A DNA stretch of 33,949 nucleotides from CAVALG01 sp963656085 (GTDB lineage Bacteria; Bacillota; Clostridia; Oscillospirales; Acutalibacteraceae): positions 1 through 33,949 of the forward strand of contig CAVKHV010000011.1 in assembly GCA_963656085.1 (NCBI GenBank), given 5' to 3'. The notes under the pieces were generated by a model that was given only the letters and a program-made list of their open reading frames with translations, searched no databases and was not told where the DNA came from. The translations under genes were made by a program, and so were the position numbers. How positions within the stretch are numbered: position 1 is the stretch's first letter; every line of letters begins with the position of its first letter. Of the stretch, positions 7,160 through 16,631 are shown one piece after another.

Positions 7160-7987
7160 TTAGTTATAATAATCGTTAATATCGCACTTTTTAAAGTAGC
7201 CTTCTCGGCGGTTTTCGGTCCACAACTTTAAATTTATTATTCCGGTATCCTCCTCGGATATTTTGTCGAGCATACCTTTAAGGCAACTGAATTTCCCGTC
7301 TATATTTGATATTGCACCCAACTGTACAACTATTCTTTTATCGGTGCGGAATGTTATGTTAACCGAATCGGATATATCTATTATATCGCAATTAAGTTTA
7401 TACTTTTTTATATTATCCGTAAGCAAAGCATAGGCTTCGTTCTTTTCGTTTGCAGAAGCGACGAATGTTTTACCAATATCCTTTTCATCAACAAAAACGC
7501 CCTTGATAAGCGGCAGTCCTTCTGCCGCGGCAGAGGCCTTTTCAAGAATTTTATCCTTGTCGCTTATAATATAAAAACTATCCGCACTGTTTATGCAGTA
7601 AGCGGCTTTCGCCGGTTTAACGGTAAGCGAAACCGTGCCCGAAACGGATTTTGAAACCTTTACGCTTTCAACATACGGCAGTTTTGACGCAACGGCAGAA
7701 GCGATATCGCTTTTTGAAACGGTTATAACATTATCCCCTACCCTTAGTCCGCTTGCATTCAAAATCTCACTTTCGCTGTATCTGCTCTCGCCGCGCAATT
7801 CTATGTTCTTTACCGGAAAGGCAAAAGTAAGCAATGCGGCGACTCCCAACGCAGAGGCGAAGCACAAAAGAAAGAGCAGTCCGGTTAAAAATGACGAGCC
7901 TTTTTTTGATGTGCGCCGACGTGGATTATGCTTTTTCGGAGTCGGTCTGCTGTTATTTTTTTTATTACGTTTAGGCAAAGCCCTCAA
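7160..7987 (-). CDS. divIB: Cell division protein DivIB/FtsQ
   Basis: A bitopic divisome protein that joins FtsL and DivIC at the septum. It has a strongly basic cytoplasmic N-terminus (1-32), one membrane segment (about 33-57), then a POTRA-type domain beginning VKNIELRGESRYSESEIL (about 59-128) and a beta-rich C-terminal domain. Length (275) is normal. No ATG is available near the N-terminus. TTG at 7987 follows an in-frame stop closely, and a second TTG at 7978 has AAAGGG ten bases upstream, so the exact start is uncertain by three codons. It lies directly after murA (10 bases) and before ftsZ. Sequence identity in this family is low, so the call rests on topology, POTRA pattern and position. 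Confidence 0.88.
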   Translation of the reverse strand: MRALPKRNKKNNSRPTPKKHNPRRRTSKKGSSFLTGLLFLLCFASALGVAALLTFAFPVKNIELRGESRYSESEILNASGLRVGDNVITVSKSDIASAVASKLPYVESVKVSKSVSGTVSLTVKPAKAAYCINSADSFYIISDKDKILEKASAAAEGLPLIKGVFVDEKDIGKTFVASANEKNEAYALLTDNIKKYKLNCDIIDISDSVNITFRTDKRIVVQLGAISNIDGKFSCLKGMLDKISEEDTGIINLKLWTENRREGYFKKCDINDYYN

Positions 7988-7997
7988 TCCCTTTATA

Positions 7998-9257
7998 TTA
8001 ATTTATCCTTTTAATATCCGCACCGACGGAGGTTAGAACATTCTCAATTTTTTCATACCCGCGGTCGATATAACAAACCTTATCGATCTCGGTACATCCC
8101 TCGGCTGCAAGCGCGGCAGCGACCAAAGCGGCACCGCCCCTCAAATCGGCGGCACACACGCAGGCGCCGTACAGTCGGTTCTTGCCCTCGACCACCGCCA
8201 TTCTGCCCTCGGTTTTAATATCCGCGCCCAGGCGCTTCAGTTCATAGGTGAATTTATAACGGTTTTCAAAAATATTTTCAATAAATACGGATGTTCCGTC
8301 GGCATAGCACATAGCCGCTATAAGCAGCGGGCAGGCGTCGGTCGGGAACCCCGGGTACACAAGCGTGCCCAACTTCCCGATTCGCGAAAGCCTTTTCGGA
8401 GGAGTAACCGTTATCCCGTTTCTGTTGTCCCGGAAAGTACATCCGGTTTTTTCAAAAGCGGAAATTACCGCATCCATATCATTTCGGCGTGCATTTTTAA
8501 TAAAAAGTTCGCTGCCCGTAACCGCAGCGCAGGAAATATATGTAGCGGCAACAATTCTGTCCGGCATAACTTCGTGTTCCGACGGATGCAGTGCGTCAAC
8601 TCCGTGTATCGTTACCGTATCAGTGCCGTAACCCGATATTTTTGCGCCGCAGGAATTCAAGAACTCGGCAAGGTCGGATATTTCCGGCTCCCTTGCGGCA
8701 TTACGCAATACCGTAACGCCGTTACAAACGGCAGAGGCAAGTATTACATTTTCGGTAGCGCCGACGCTGGGAAAAGGTAGGGTTATATCCGTTCCGCACA
8801 GGCGCGGATTTTGGGATTTGCACCTTAAAATACCGTTGTGTTCGGATATGTTAAGTCCCATTTTTCTAAGGGCTTCAAGGTGAATATCAATCGGTCGCGA
8901 CCCTATTTCGCATCCGCCGGGGCTGCTTAATTCAGCCATACCGAACCTTGCGGCAAGCGCGCCCATAAACACTATTGAAGACCGCATTTTCCGCATAAGT
9001 TCATACGGAACCGTACATTTATCTGCTGCGGAAGCGTCAACCGTTACCGTGCCGTCATTAAAATTACACTTGCAGCCCAATGCCTCCAGCAGTTTTAACG
9101 ATGTTGCCACATCGGTAAGATCGGGGCAGTTATGTAAAACGCTTTTTCCTTTTACAAGCAGTGTTGCGGCAAGCAGCGGCAATACGCTGTTTTTAGCACC
9201 GCCCACGGCTATTTCGCCGCTTAGTTTACGCCCACCGTTTATCACAAGTTTTGACAT
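7998..9257 (-). CDS. murA: UDP-N-acetylglucosamine 1-carboxyvinyltransferase
   Basis: MurA transfers enolpyruvate from PEP to UDP-GlcNAc, the first committed step of peptidoglycan synthesis in the cytoplasm. Lys22 (GGAKNS), the RSS phosphate-binding stretch near 91-94, and the catalytic Cys116 in PGGCEIGSRPID are all present. Cys rather than Asp at this place means fosfomycin susceptibility is expected from this copy. The 419-residue length is standard for the EPSP-synthase-like fold. A GGGG-type ribosome site precedes the ATG. It sits between murG and divIB in the dcw cluster. Clostridia often carry a second murA elsewhere, so this could be either paralogue. Confidence 0.97.
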   Translation of the reverse strand: MSKLVINGGRKLSGEIAVGGAKNSVLPLLAATLLVKGKSVLHNCPDLTDVATSLKLLEALGCKCNFNDGTVTVDASAADKCTVPYELMRKMRSSIVFMGALAARFGMAELSSPGGCEIGSRPIDIHLEALRKMGLNISEHNGILRCKSQNPRLCGTDITLPFPSVGATENVILASAVCNGVTVLRNAAREPEISDLAEFLNSCGAKISGYGTDTVTIHGVDALHPSEHEVMPDRIVAATYISCAAVTGSELFIKNARRNDMDAVISAFEKTGCTFRDNRNGITVTPPKRLSRIGKLGTLVYPGFPTDACPLLIAAMCYADGTSVFIENIFENRYKFTYELKRLGADIKTEGRMAVVEGKNRLYGACVCAADLRGGAALVAAALAAEGCTEIDKVCYIDRGYEKIENVLTSVGADIKRIN

Positions 9258-9324
9258 AGTTATGACACCCCTTTGTGCATTGCACTTACAGTTCCATACT
9301 ATGCAAACCTGTATTAAATGTGAT

Positions 9325-10437
9325 TTATCGGTTCAAAAGTGAGTCAATTACCTCAACAATACGCTTGTTTGCGTCGGTTATAGCACACTTTTTGGAGTTT
9401 TCGGACATTGATTTAAGTTTTGCAGGGTCAAACAAAATTTGTTCGACGTGATTTTTCAGCACCTCTCCGTTAAGGTCTTTTTCTTCAATAACCTCTGCTG
9501 CGCCGCGGTTTTTAAGCGACATAGCATTATGGAATTGATGATTTTCCGCAACATAGGGTGACGGTATTATTATAGCCGGCTTTGCACAGGCAGGCAGTTC
9601 GCTGACCGTCAGTGCGCCTCCCCTGCAAATTACAAGGTCTGCAGCTGCCATAAGCACCGACATATTGTTTATGTATTCCGAAATATGCACGGTGTCGGCG
9701 GGTTCGGTAATGCCGTCCGCCTTCAAATTAGACATCATCTGTTTATATCCGGCTTTTCCCGTAGCGTGGTAGTGGTAGTATCTGCCGCCGTTATCAGCTA
9801 TCAGCGGAACACACGCCTCATTAAGCGGTCTTGCTCCCAAACTGCCGCCGAAAGACAACAGCATCGGTCTTTCGTCAAGTCCGAGCTCAGCCCTCGCCTT
9901 TTTACGGTCTGAATGCAGTATTTCCACCCTGACCGGGTTACCGGTAACAACGGGCGGATTTTTGCATTTCAGATATTTTGCGGCGTCTTTATAAGCGAGC
10001 ATTACCGAATCAAGGCGCGGCGCAAGTATTTTTGTCGTAACGCCCGGGTAAGCGTTTGCCTCGTGGATCGCCGCAGGAATTTTAAGTTTGATTGCTTCGC
10101 GCAATACGGGACCGCATACATACCCACCCGTGCCGACGACGATATCCGGAGAAAGTTCTTTCAACAGTTTTTTTGCTTTATTTGAGGATGACACCGCTTT
10201 TTTAACGGCGGTAATATTCTTTTTAAACGCGTCAAAGGTCAGTTTTCTTTGGAAACCGGCGGCGTCAATCGTATAAAAATCGTACCCCGCCGCAGGGACG
10301 AGTTGGCACTCAAGTTTGCCTACCGTACCTATATAACTTATTTTTGTGTCGGGGCGCATCTGTTTCAAATAACCTGCCACCGCAAGCGCAGGATTTATGT
10401 GCCCTGCGGTACCGCCGCCCGTAAAAACAATATGCAT
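9325..10437 (-). CDS. murG: Lipid II synthase MurG (GlcNAc transferase)
   Basis: The glycosyltransferase adds GlcNAc from UDP-GlcNAc to lipid I on the inner membrane face, making lipid II. The N-terminal glycine loop GGGTAGHINP is at 7-16, a second loop (SFGGSLGA) at 195-202, and the UDP-sugar site CRGGALTVSE at 271-280, with AENHQ near 297. The chosen ATG at 10437 has GGAGG nine bases upstream. The open frame extends upstream to 10512 but that part overlaps ftsW and is not conserved. Length is 370, as expected. It follows ftsW by 16 bases. Confidence 0.97.
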   Translation of the reverse strand: MHIVFTGGGTAGHINPALAVAGYLKQMRPDTKISYIGTVGKLECQLVPAAGYDFYTIDAAGFQRKLTFDAFKKNITAVKKAVSSSNKAKKLLKELSPDIVVGTGGYVCGPVLREAIKLKIPAAIHEANAYPGVTTKILAPRLDSVMLAYKDAAKYLKCKNPPVVTGNPVRVEILHSDRKKARAELGLDERPMLLSFGGSLGARPLNEACVPLIADNGGRYYHYHATGKAGYKQMMSNLKADGITEPADTVHISEYINNMSVLMAAADLVICRGGALTVSELPACAKPAIIIPSPYVAENHQFHNAMSLKNRGAAEVIEEKDLNGEVLKNHVEQILFDPAKLKSMSENSKKCAITDANKRIVEVIDSLLNR

Positions 10438-10453
10438 AAGTGACGACCTCCGT

Positions 10454-11611
10454 TTACAATTTTTCAACCGAACTGCCGCGCGAAACCGAAAGTACGATGC
10501 CCATTTCGGCAAGCAGAATTACAAGCGAAGAACCGCCGTAACTGAAAAACGGCAGACTTATGCCGGTGTTCGGTAAAGTGTTGGTAACGACGAGTACGTT
10601 CAATATCATTTGCAGCCCCACCTGAAAGGTAAGCCCAAGAGCCAAAAGTGCACCGAACTTATCCGCCGCCTTCATAGCAATTGAAAAACCGCGCCACACA
10701 AGCATACAGAACAAAAGTATTATTGCCATTGCGCCGACAAAACCGAGTTCTTCGCATATTACGGCAAAAATAAAGTCATTATGAGGTTCGGGAATCCACA
10801 AATACTTTTGCCTTGACTGACCTAATCCGCGGCCGACCAAGCCCCCCGAACCGATGGCAAGCAGGGATTGAATTGTTTGAAACCCTTTACCGGAGGCGTC
10901 CGACCACGGGTCAAGCCAATATTGCAAACGCGACGACGCATAGCCGACAAGCCAGAGCAATGAAACACCGCCGAGCGCCGCGCCGCCGGCAAGACCGACA
11001 ACTATATAACGTTTTTTAAGTCCGCCGACAATCATAAGCGTTATGCCTATTACAAATATAAGAAGCGTTGCAGACAAATGGGTTTCCACGACCACAAGTC
11101 CGCAAACGACTGCCAGAAGTCCGCCGAGAAATAAAACTCCGAATTTAAAATCGTCCATTTTTTTATAATTAGACGAAATAAGATGTGAAAACAGCAGAAT
11201 TATTGAAAATTTAGCAATTTCGGACGGCTGAAAATTTATCGGTCCGACAACTATCCACCGTTTACAGTCCATCCCCGATATCATCGGCGGCATTGCAAGC
11301 AAAAGCGCCAACAGTGCAATCGAAATAAAATAAAGCGGCCAGGCAAGTTTCCTGTACTTATGATAATTGACCTTTGAAGCAAACATCATTATCCCAAAGC
11401 CCGCAACGGCGAAGAAAAATTGGCGTTTAATGAATTTATAACTGTCCCCATAGACCGAAAGGGCGTAGGCGTAACTTGAGGAAAACAGCATTATAAGCCC
11501 TATTACAAGCAAAGCTATGAGTATGACAAAGAATGATATATCCATCTTCCCCTCGATAAAAAAGGGTTCGGCATTTTTTGAGGCTGCCTTTTTCTTAAAG
11601 CGATCTGCCAT
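10454..11611 (-). CDS. ftsW: SEDS-family peptidoglycan polymerase FtsW/SpoVE
   Basis: A polytopic SEDS glycosyltransferase that polymerises lipid II, working with a class B PBP. The protein has 385 residues, about ten hydrophobic segments, and conserved stretches KRWIVVGPINFQPSEIAK and, near the C-terminus, NTGISLPFFSYGGSSL. Its position between mraY and murG and near spoVD supports FtsW or the sporulation paralogue SpoVE over RodA. The ATG is preceded by AAGGA at a spacing of about 10. Which of FtsW and SpoVE it is cannot be decided from this window, as sporulation genes beyond SpoVD are not visible. Confidence 0.93.
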   Translation of the reverse strand: MADRFKKKAASKNAEPFFIEGKMDISFFVILIALLVIGLIMLFSSSYAYALSVYGDSYKFIKRQFFFAVAGFGIMMFASKVNYHKYRKLAWPLYFISIALLALLLAMPPMISGMDCKRWIVVGPINFQPSEIAKFSIILLFSHLISSNYKKMDDFKFGVLFLGGLLAVVCGLVVVETHLSATLLIFVIGITLMIVGGLKKRYIVVGLAGGAALGGVSLLWLVGYASSRLQYWLDPWSDASGKGFQTIQSLLAIGSGGLVGRGLGQSRQKYLWIPEPHNDFIFAVICEELGFVGAMAIILLFCMLVWRGFSIAMKAADKFGALLALGLTFQVGLQMILNVLVVTNTLPNTGISLPFFSYGGSSLVILLAEMGIVLSVSRGSSVEKL

Positions 11612-11651
11612 TAAATATCATTCCTTTCACAATTTACAGTGTATTGTGTGA

Positions 11652-12677
11652 TTATTGAACCGAGAGGAACACAGCCAGCGCGCAGCCGATCATGGTAACA
11701 AACGAAAAGACAACGACTATCTTTCCCTCTTTCCAACCGGACATTTCAAAATGGTGATGTATGGGCGCCATTTTAAACACTCTTTTTTTTGTTTTTTTAT
11801 AAACTGTTACCTGTATCATCACGGAAAGCGCCTCAATAAGATAAACCGCGCCTGCAAACAACAGCAGTATCGGTCTGCCGACGCCGAAGGAAAGCGCGAC
11901 CACCGCACCGCCGAGGAAGAGAGAACCGGTATCACCCATAAACACTTTTGCGGGGTTGGTGTTCCAAATAAGAAATCCCATACATGCGCCTGCCAGCGCG
12001 GAAGAAACAATATTTACTCCGAAGAAATCAAGCATCCCGCCGCTTGACATAATCATAAACGCACAGGCAACCACCATAGTCACGGTTGCATCAAGTCCGT
12101 CAATACCGTCGGTCAGATTTACGGCATTTGTAAACCCGTAAATAAAGAACAGCGCTATCGGCCAAAATATCAGCCCGTACGACCTCATAATAGGTATGTC
12201 GCCTACAAAAGGTATCCAAGTGGTATTCATACCTCCCAGAGCAAGGCTTGCAAGATAAGCAGCCGCAACAAGAAGCTGAAGCATGGTTTTTTGACGCGCG
12301 GTAAGTCCTAAGTTGCGCTTTTTAACAACCTTTATATAGTCGTCTAAAAAGCCGATCATTCCCATACCCAAAGCAAGCCCTATACCTGCCAAAAAAGTTG
12401 TCAGTTTAAGCGGTGAAGAAAGGTCGTCGGATATGAAATGCCCGCCGCCGGCGCCGTCAACCGCAACAGCGGCAATAATTCCGGCAACAACGCCTGCAAA
12501 TATCAGGATACCCCCCATTGTCGGGGTTCCTTCTTTTGATTTATGCCACTTAGGCCCTATCTCAAGTATAGTCTGTCCGAATTTCAGTTTTCTTAACCAC
12601 GGAATAACTATGTACCCCAAAACAAAGGAAACTAAAAACGCTATTATTACGGAAGATAAAAATACTGCGGTTTGCAT
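11652..12677 (-). CDS. mraY: Phospho-N-acetylmuramoyl-pentapeptide transferase
   Basis: MraY links phospho-MurNAc-pentapeptide to undecaprenyl phosphate, forming lipid I in the inner membrane. Visible motifs are GPKWHKSKEGTPTMGG (41-56), the Asp112-Asp113 pair (FLDDYIK), NLTDGIDGLD (187-196) and the HHH signature at 307-309 (PIHHHFE). It has 341 residues and about ten membrane segments. The start is the ATG at 12677, with GGAG upstream; the ten-codon extension to 12707 is not supported. It directly follows murE, where many relatives have murF in between. Confidence 0.97.
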   Translation of the reverse strand: MQTAVFLSSVIIAFLVSFVLGYIVIPWLRKLKFGQTILEIGPKWHKSKEGTPTMGGILIFAGVVAGIIAAVAVDGAGGGHFISDDLSSPLKLTTFLAGIGLALGMGMIGFLDDYIKVVKKRNLGLTARQKTMLQLLVAAAYLASLALGGMNTTWIPFVGDIPIMRSYGLIFWPIALFFIYGFTNAVNLTDGIDGLDATVTMVVACAFMIMSSGGMLDFFGVNIVSSALAGACMGFLIWNTNPAKVFMGDTGSLFLGGAVVALSFGVGRPILLLFAGAVYLIEALSVMIQVTVYKKTKKRVFKMAPIHHHFEMSGWKEGKIVVVFSFVTMIGCALAVFLSVQ

Positions 12678-12724
12678 ATTGCTCTCCTTTTCGAAATCGC
12701 GCGGCAATAACGGACTTCGTTAAA

Positions 12725-14167
12725 TTATTTACTGTTTTCCCCTTTAAGTTCCCGGAATGCGTCTGCCACAACTTCACGCTCATCAAGATGAATAGTTCTG
12801 TCTTTTAATATCTGATAATCCTCGTGGCCCTTGCCTGCAAGAACTATTATATCACCTTTTCGGGCATTGTGAACAGCAAATTTTATTGCGCTTATCCTGT
12901 CCGGTATAACTTCATACGGTGTTTTACCGTCTTTCATACCCTCAACTATGTCGGAAATAATCGCGTTCGGGTCTTCGCTTCGCGGATTGTCACTTGTAAC
13001 AATAACGTAATCAGCATATTCTTCCGCTATTGCGCCCATTTTCGGGCGTTTGGTTTTATCGCGGTCGCCTCCGCAGCCGAACACGGCAATAAGGCGGTTT
13101 TTCTCGCACTCTTTGAATGTTGAAAGTATATTTTTAAGTCCGTCGGGGGTATGTGCATAATCAATTATTACACTGAATCCGAAATCATTGGGAACGGATT
13201 CCGCCCTACCCTTTACGCCCTTCATTTCGGTAAGCGCGGCAGCGGCTGCATCAAGCGGTATACCGAGTTCAACGGCACAGGACGCCGCAGCCATAGAGTT
13301 ATAAACACTGAATTTACCGCCTGTTGCAAGCCTTATGCGGCTTATAAGATTGTAACCGTTAAAATGATATTTAACGCCGTCGGGTTTATAGTATATATCT
13401 TTTGCCGTGTAGGTGGCTTCATCACTCACGACGGAATATGTGCAGACTCTGCAAGGCAGACCTTCAACTAATTTTTTTGAATAAGGGTCGTCGTAATTTA
13501 CAATTGCAAGGTCGGTTTGCGTAAACAATTTTCGCTTTGCGGCGCAGTAGTTTTCCATTGTCTTATGGTAATCGAGGTGATCCTGCGTAAGATTGGTAAA
13601 CACAGCGGCGTCAAACTTAATTCCGTACACACGGTCCTGATCCAACGCGTGCGATGAAACCTCCATTACGCAGGTATCGCACCCTGCGCTTTTCATAAGA
13701 GAAAAGAGCGAATTAAGTGCATAAGCGTCAGGCGTAGTATTCTTTGCCGGGACGGTTTCATCACCGATCATATTCTGTATAGTTCCGATAAGTCCTACTT
13801 TATGACCGACGTGTTCAAGCACGGTTTTAAGCATATATGACACGCTTGTTTTGCCGTTAGTGCCCGTCACTCCGATTATCTTCATCCCGTCAGACGGGTT
13901 GCCGAACCATTTAGCGCATATTGAAGCATAAACCTGCCGTGTATTTTTAACAATAATCTGCGGGCTGGCCCCTGTATCTTTCTGTGCAATTATAAGGGCA
14001 GCGCCCCTTTTCACCGCGTCCGTGACATATTTATGGCCGTCTGACGCGTTACCGTCTATGCAAACAAAGATCATACCGTTGTTCACCTTGCGCGAGTCAC
14101 AGGTTACACCGGTCACTTCGGTTTCGGCAAACGATCCGCAATCTTCAACCAATTCCTTTAATTTCAT
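12725..14167 (-). CDS. murE: UDP-MurNAc-tripeptide synthetase, meso-DAP adding
   Basis: An ATP-dependent ligase that adds the third stem-peptide residue to UDP-MurNAc-L-Ala-D-Glu. The ATP loop TGTNGKTS is at 101-108, the probable carbamylated lysine at 211 (AAKRKLF), and DNPR (393-396) marks meso-diaminopimelate specificity rather than lysine. Length is 480. ATG at 14167 has AAAGGA ten bases upstream, while a TTG at 14176 is too close to it. It follows spoVD by 52 bases and precedes mraY. The cell wall is therefore predicted to be of the meso-DAP type. Confidence 0.97.
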   Translation of the reverse strand: MKLKELVEDCGSFAETEVTGVTCDSRKVNNGMIFVCIDGNASDGHKYVTDAVKRGAALIIAQKDTGASPQIIVKNTRQVYASICAKWFGNPSDGMKIIGVTGTNGKTSVSYMLKTVLEHVGHKVGLIGTIQNMIGDETVPAKNTTPDAYALNSLFSLMKSAGCDTCVMEVSSHALDQDRVYGIKFDAAVFTNLTQDHLDYHKTMENYCAAKRKLFTQTDLAIVNYDDPYSKKLVEGLPCRVCTYSVVSDEATYTAKDIYYKPDGVKYHFNGYNLISRIRLATGGKFSVYNSMAAASCAVELGIPLDAAAAALTEMKGVKGRAESVPNDFGFSVIIDYAHTPDGLKNILSTFKECEKNRLIAVFGCGGDRDKTKRPKMGAIAEEYADYVIVTSDNPRSEDPNAIISDIVEGMKDGKTPYEVIPDRISAIKFAVHNARKGDIIVLAGKGHEDYQILKDRTIHLDEREVVADAFRELKGENSK

Positions 14168-14219
14168 AAAACCCAAGTCCTTTCATTACACGGTGGAAAT
14201 AAAAACATAAATGCTGACG

Positions 14220-16475
14220 TTAATCGGCGGCGTCGGTTCTTCTGAAATAGACAGATACGACCGTTCCGTACTCTACGGTTGAACCGGGACTTATGTCCTG
14301 CTTATAAGCGGTCACACCGGAATCCACAATATCCGCGCCGAAAAATTTAATATTCAATCCGCTGTTTGCCGCGGTAGTGTTAGCCGCGGAAACCGACATC
14401 CCGCTGAAATTAGGTACAGGCACAGTTCCGGCTGAAGACGTATTATCGGTATACAGTACCACAACACCGTTTTTATATACGGATTTTGCTGCCGCCGGGA
14501 ACTGCCTTGCAACCGTTTCACCGCTGCCCACAACTTTGTAAGAGAGTCCCGCTGCGGTAACGGCGGATTTTGCCGAAGCAACATCTTTACCTATAACGCT
14601 CGGAACATTGACAGCCATTTTTGCAATTTCTTCTTCGGAATACTGCGGTTCAAACCCCAAGTACGGCAGCACTTCCGATATTATCTGACCGCCTGCCGGC
14701 GCTGCAATTGCGCTGCCGTAATAAGCCGCACCGTTTTCAACATCCGGTTGGTCGATCATAACAAGCACGGCAATTTCGGGGTCATCCATAGGGGCGATAC
14801 CGACGAATGAGCCGATATAAAGGTTGCGCGAACCGATTGCCTCATTTTCGGCAACTTTTTGTGAAGTACCCGTCTTTCCGCCCACACGGTAACCCGAAAC
14901 ATAAGCGTTTTTACCGCCGCCGTTTACAACAACATCTTCAAGCATCTGCCTTATTATTGCGGAAGTTTCCTCTGATATTACCTGGCGTTTAACATTTGTT
15001 CCGATGCTTTTAACGGTATTGCCTTCCGAATCGATTATTTCATTAACAATATGCGGCGTTACAAGTTTACCGCCGTTCACCGCCGCCGAAACAGCGGTTA
15101 TAAGTTGCAGCGGGCTGATTTTAAATGTCTGCCCGAATGCAGACGACGCCAGTTCGACAGGTCCCATTTTTTCCTTTGAATGGTACACCGGGGTTGCTTC
15201 ACCGGGCAGGTCAATACCCGTTTTCTCTGTAAATCCGAAAGCGGAAAAATAATCGCTGAACTTGTCGACTCCCAGATCTTCACCTATGGTAATAAATGCA
15301 GGATTGCAGGAATTATTCATAGCAATTCCAAGCGTTTGGTTGCCGTGACCCGAATGTTTATGGCAGTTATACGACTGCCCCGAAACGGTTATTTTACCCG
15401 TACAGTTATAGGTGTGCGAGGTTGAAGTAATCTTTTCTTCAAGTGCTGCGGCAGCGGTAAATATTTTAAATACCGAACCCGGCTCATACGCATCGGATAT
15501 AGCTTTGTTTCTCCACTGCCTGCTGAGCAATTCGTTTTTTGTATTCTTTTTTTCGGTTTCATCGGTTATTGCGTCAAGTTTTGCGTTGTCCTCATCCGAA
15601 AGTTCAAACGGCTCGTTCGGGTCAAAGTCACCCTTAACCGCCATTCCTAAAATTTCACCTGTTTTTACGTTCATAACAATGCAGGCACCGCGCTCTTCGG
15701 CCTGATTATCTTTAACCGCCTGTTCCAAATGATTTTCGCAAACATACTGTATATATGTATCAAGCGAAAGTTTCAGGGTGCTGCCGGGTTCTGCGTCGAT
15801 TATCTTTTCATAAGAGAAGGGCATAGCATCGCCGTTTGCCTTTTTCGCGGCAACCATTCTGCCTGCGGTTCCCGTAAGTTCATTGTCATACTGCGCTTCA
15901 AGACCCGAAAGGCCTTGATTATCATCGCCGACAAAGCCCAATACAACCGACGCCAAACTGCCGTTTGGATAGGAACGTTTTGTGCTTTTATCAAGTCCGA
16001 TATAATTGGCAACATTATTTTTGCTTTTTGAAATATAATCTCTTATTTGGTCGGCTTTATCGCTTTCAACCTTTTTTTGTACAATAACATAACTTGACTG
16101 CGTGTTTAATTTTTCAACTATTTTTTCACGCTCACACTCTAAAATTTGGGAAAGGTTATCGGCAATTTCATTCTTTGTTGCTTCAAGTTTTGTTTTGTCG
16201 GTTATTGATTTAAAACCGTTAGGAGTTACATAAACCGTCCAGACGGTTGAACTTGTTGCAAGCAAATTGCCGTTACGGTCATAAATATCGCCGCGCTGCG
16301 CCGTCATTTCCGTATCATACAGCTGCTGCGAAGCCGCTTTGTTTTTATAAAACTCGCCTTTAACAATCATAATTCTGAAAAGCTGCACAAGAGAGGTCAA
16401 AACCGTAGTACCGACCAATATCAGCGCTACGATTTTCATACGAGTCCGAATTTTTTTAGTTGGTCCGTACGTCAC
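14220..16475 (-). CDS. spoVD: SpoVD/Pbp2B-type class B penicillin-binding protein
   Basis: A septal or spore-cortex transpeptidase, the likely partner of the FtsW/SpoVE homologue. A membrane anchor is at about 13-36, the dimerisation domain starts at QRGDIYDRNGN (60-70), and the active-site motifs are Ser334-x-x-Lys337 (GSVFK), Ser389-Cys-Asn391 and Lys534-Thr-Gly. Two PASTA domains (about 622-678 and 684-745) end the 751-residue protein. The start is a GTG with a strong GGGAGGA seven bases upstream; the first in-frame ATG at 16439 lacks such a site. The gene is the only PBP in the cluster, so it may serve vegetative division, sporulation, or both. The name follows common annotation and is not proof of a sporulation role. 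Confidence 0.93.
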   Translation of the reverse strand: MTYGPTKKIRTRMKIVALILVGTTVLTSLVQLFRIMIVKGEFYKNKAASQQLYDTEMTAQRGDIYDRNGNLLATSSTVWTVYVTPNGFKSITDKTKLEATKNEIADNLSQILECEREKIVEKLNTQSSYVIVQKKVESDKADQIRDYISKSKNNVANYIGLDKSTKRSYPNGSLASVVLGFVGDDNQGLSGLEAQYDNELTGTAGRMVAAKKANGDAMPFSYEKIIDAEPGSTLKLSLDTYIQYVCENHLEQAVKDNQAEERGACIVMNVKTGEILGMAVKGDFDPNEPFELSDEDNAKLDAITDETEKKNTKNELLSRQWRNKAISDAYEPGSVFKIFTAAAALEEKITSTSHTYNCTGKITVSGQSYNCHKHSGHGNQTLGIAMNNSCNPAFITIGEDLGVDKFSDYFSAFGFTEKTGIDLPGEATPVYHSKEKMGPVELASSAFGQTFKISPLQLITAVSAAVNGGKLVTPHIVNEIIDSEGNTVKSIGTNVKRQVISEETSAIIRQMLEDVVVNGGGKNAYVSGYRVGGKTGTSQKVAENEAIGSRNLYIGSFVGIAPMDDPEIAVLVMIDQPDVENGAAYYGSAIAAPAGGQIISEVLPYLGFEPQYSEEEIAKMAVNVPSVIGKDVASAKSAVTAAGLSYKVVGSGETVARQFPAAAKSVYKNGVVVLYTDNTSSAGTVPVPNFSGMSVSAANTTAANSGLNIKFFGADIVDSGVTAYKQDISPGSTVEYGTVVSVYFRRTDAAD

Positions 16476-16554
16476 TGCCTTATCCTCCCTTTTAAGTATA
16501 TTTTAGTGTTGCGGCTGCAAATTCAAAATGTAAATCTATTATTAATTATGTTCA

Positions 16555-16590
16555 ATACGAGAGTTGAGGAAAAGCACCCAACTCTCGTAT
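16555..16590. other. Strong hairpin between ftsL and spoVD
   Basis: A perfect 12-bp stem (16555-16566 with 16579-16590) with a 12-base loop, inside a 156-base gap. A T-rich run follows it only on the plus strand, which is antisense to the operon. On the minus strand no T-run follows, so it may be an RNA processing or stability element rather than a terminator. Confidence 0.6.
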
Positions 16591-16631
16591 AATATTCTTT
16601 TTAAATATATGTTATTACCTGCAAAACTTAT

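Noticed and set aside
9277..9287. GTGCATTGCAC palindrome in the murG-murA gap as an operator
   Set aside because: An 11-base palindrome with no recognisable promoter around it; too little support.
16555..16590. Hairpin as a terminator of the dcw operon
   Set aside because: No T-run follows in the operon direction and no clear new promoter lies before spoVD, so full termination is unlikely.
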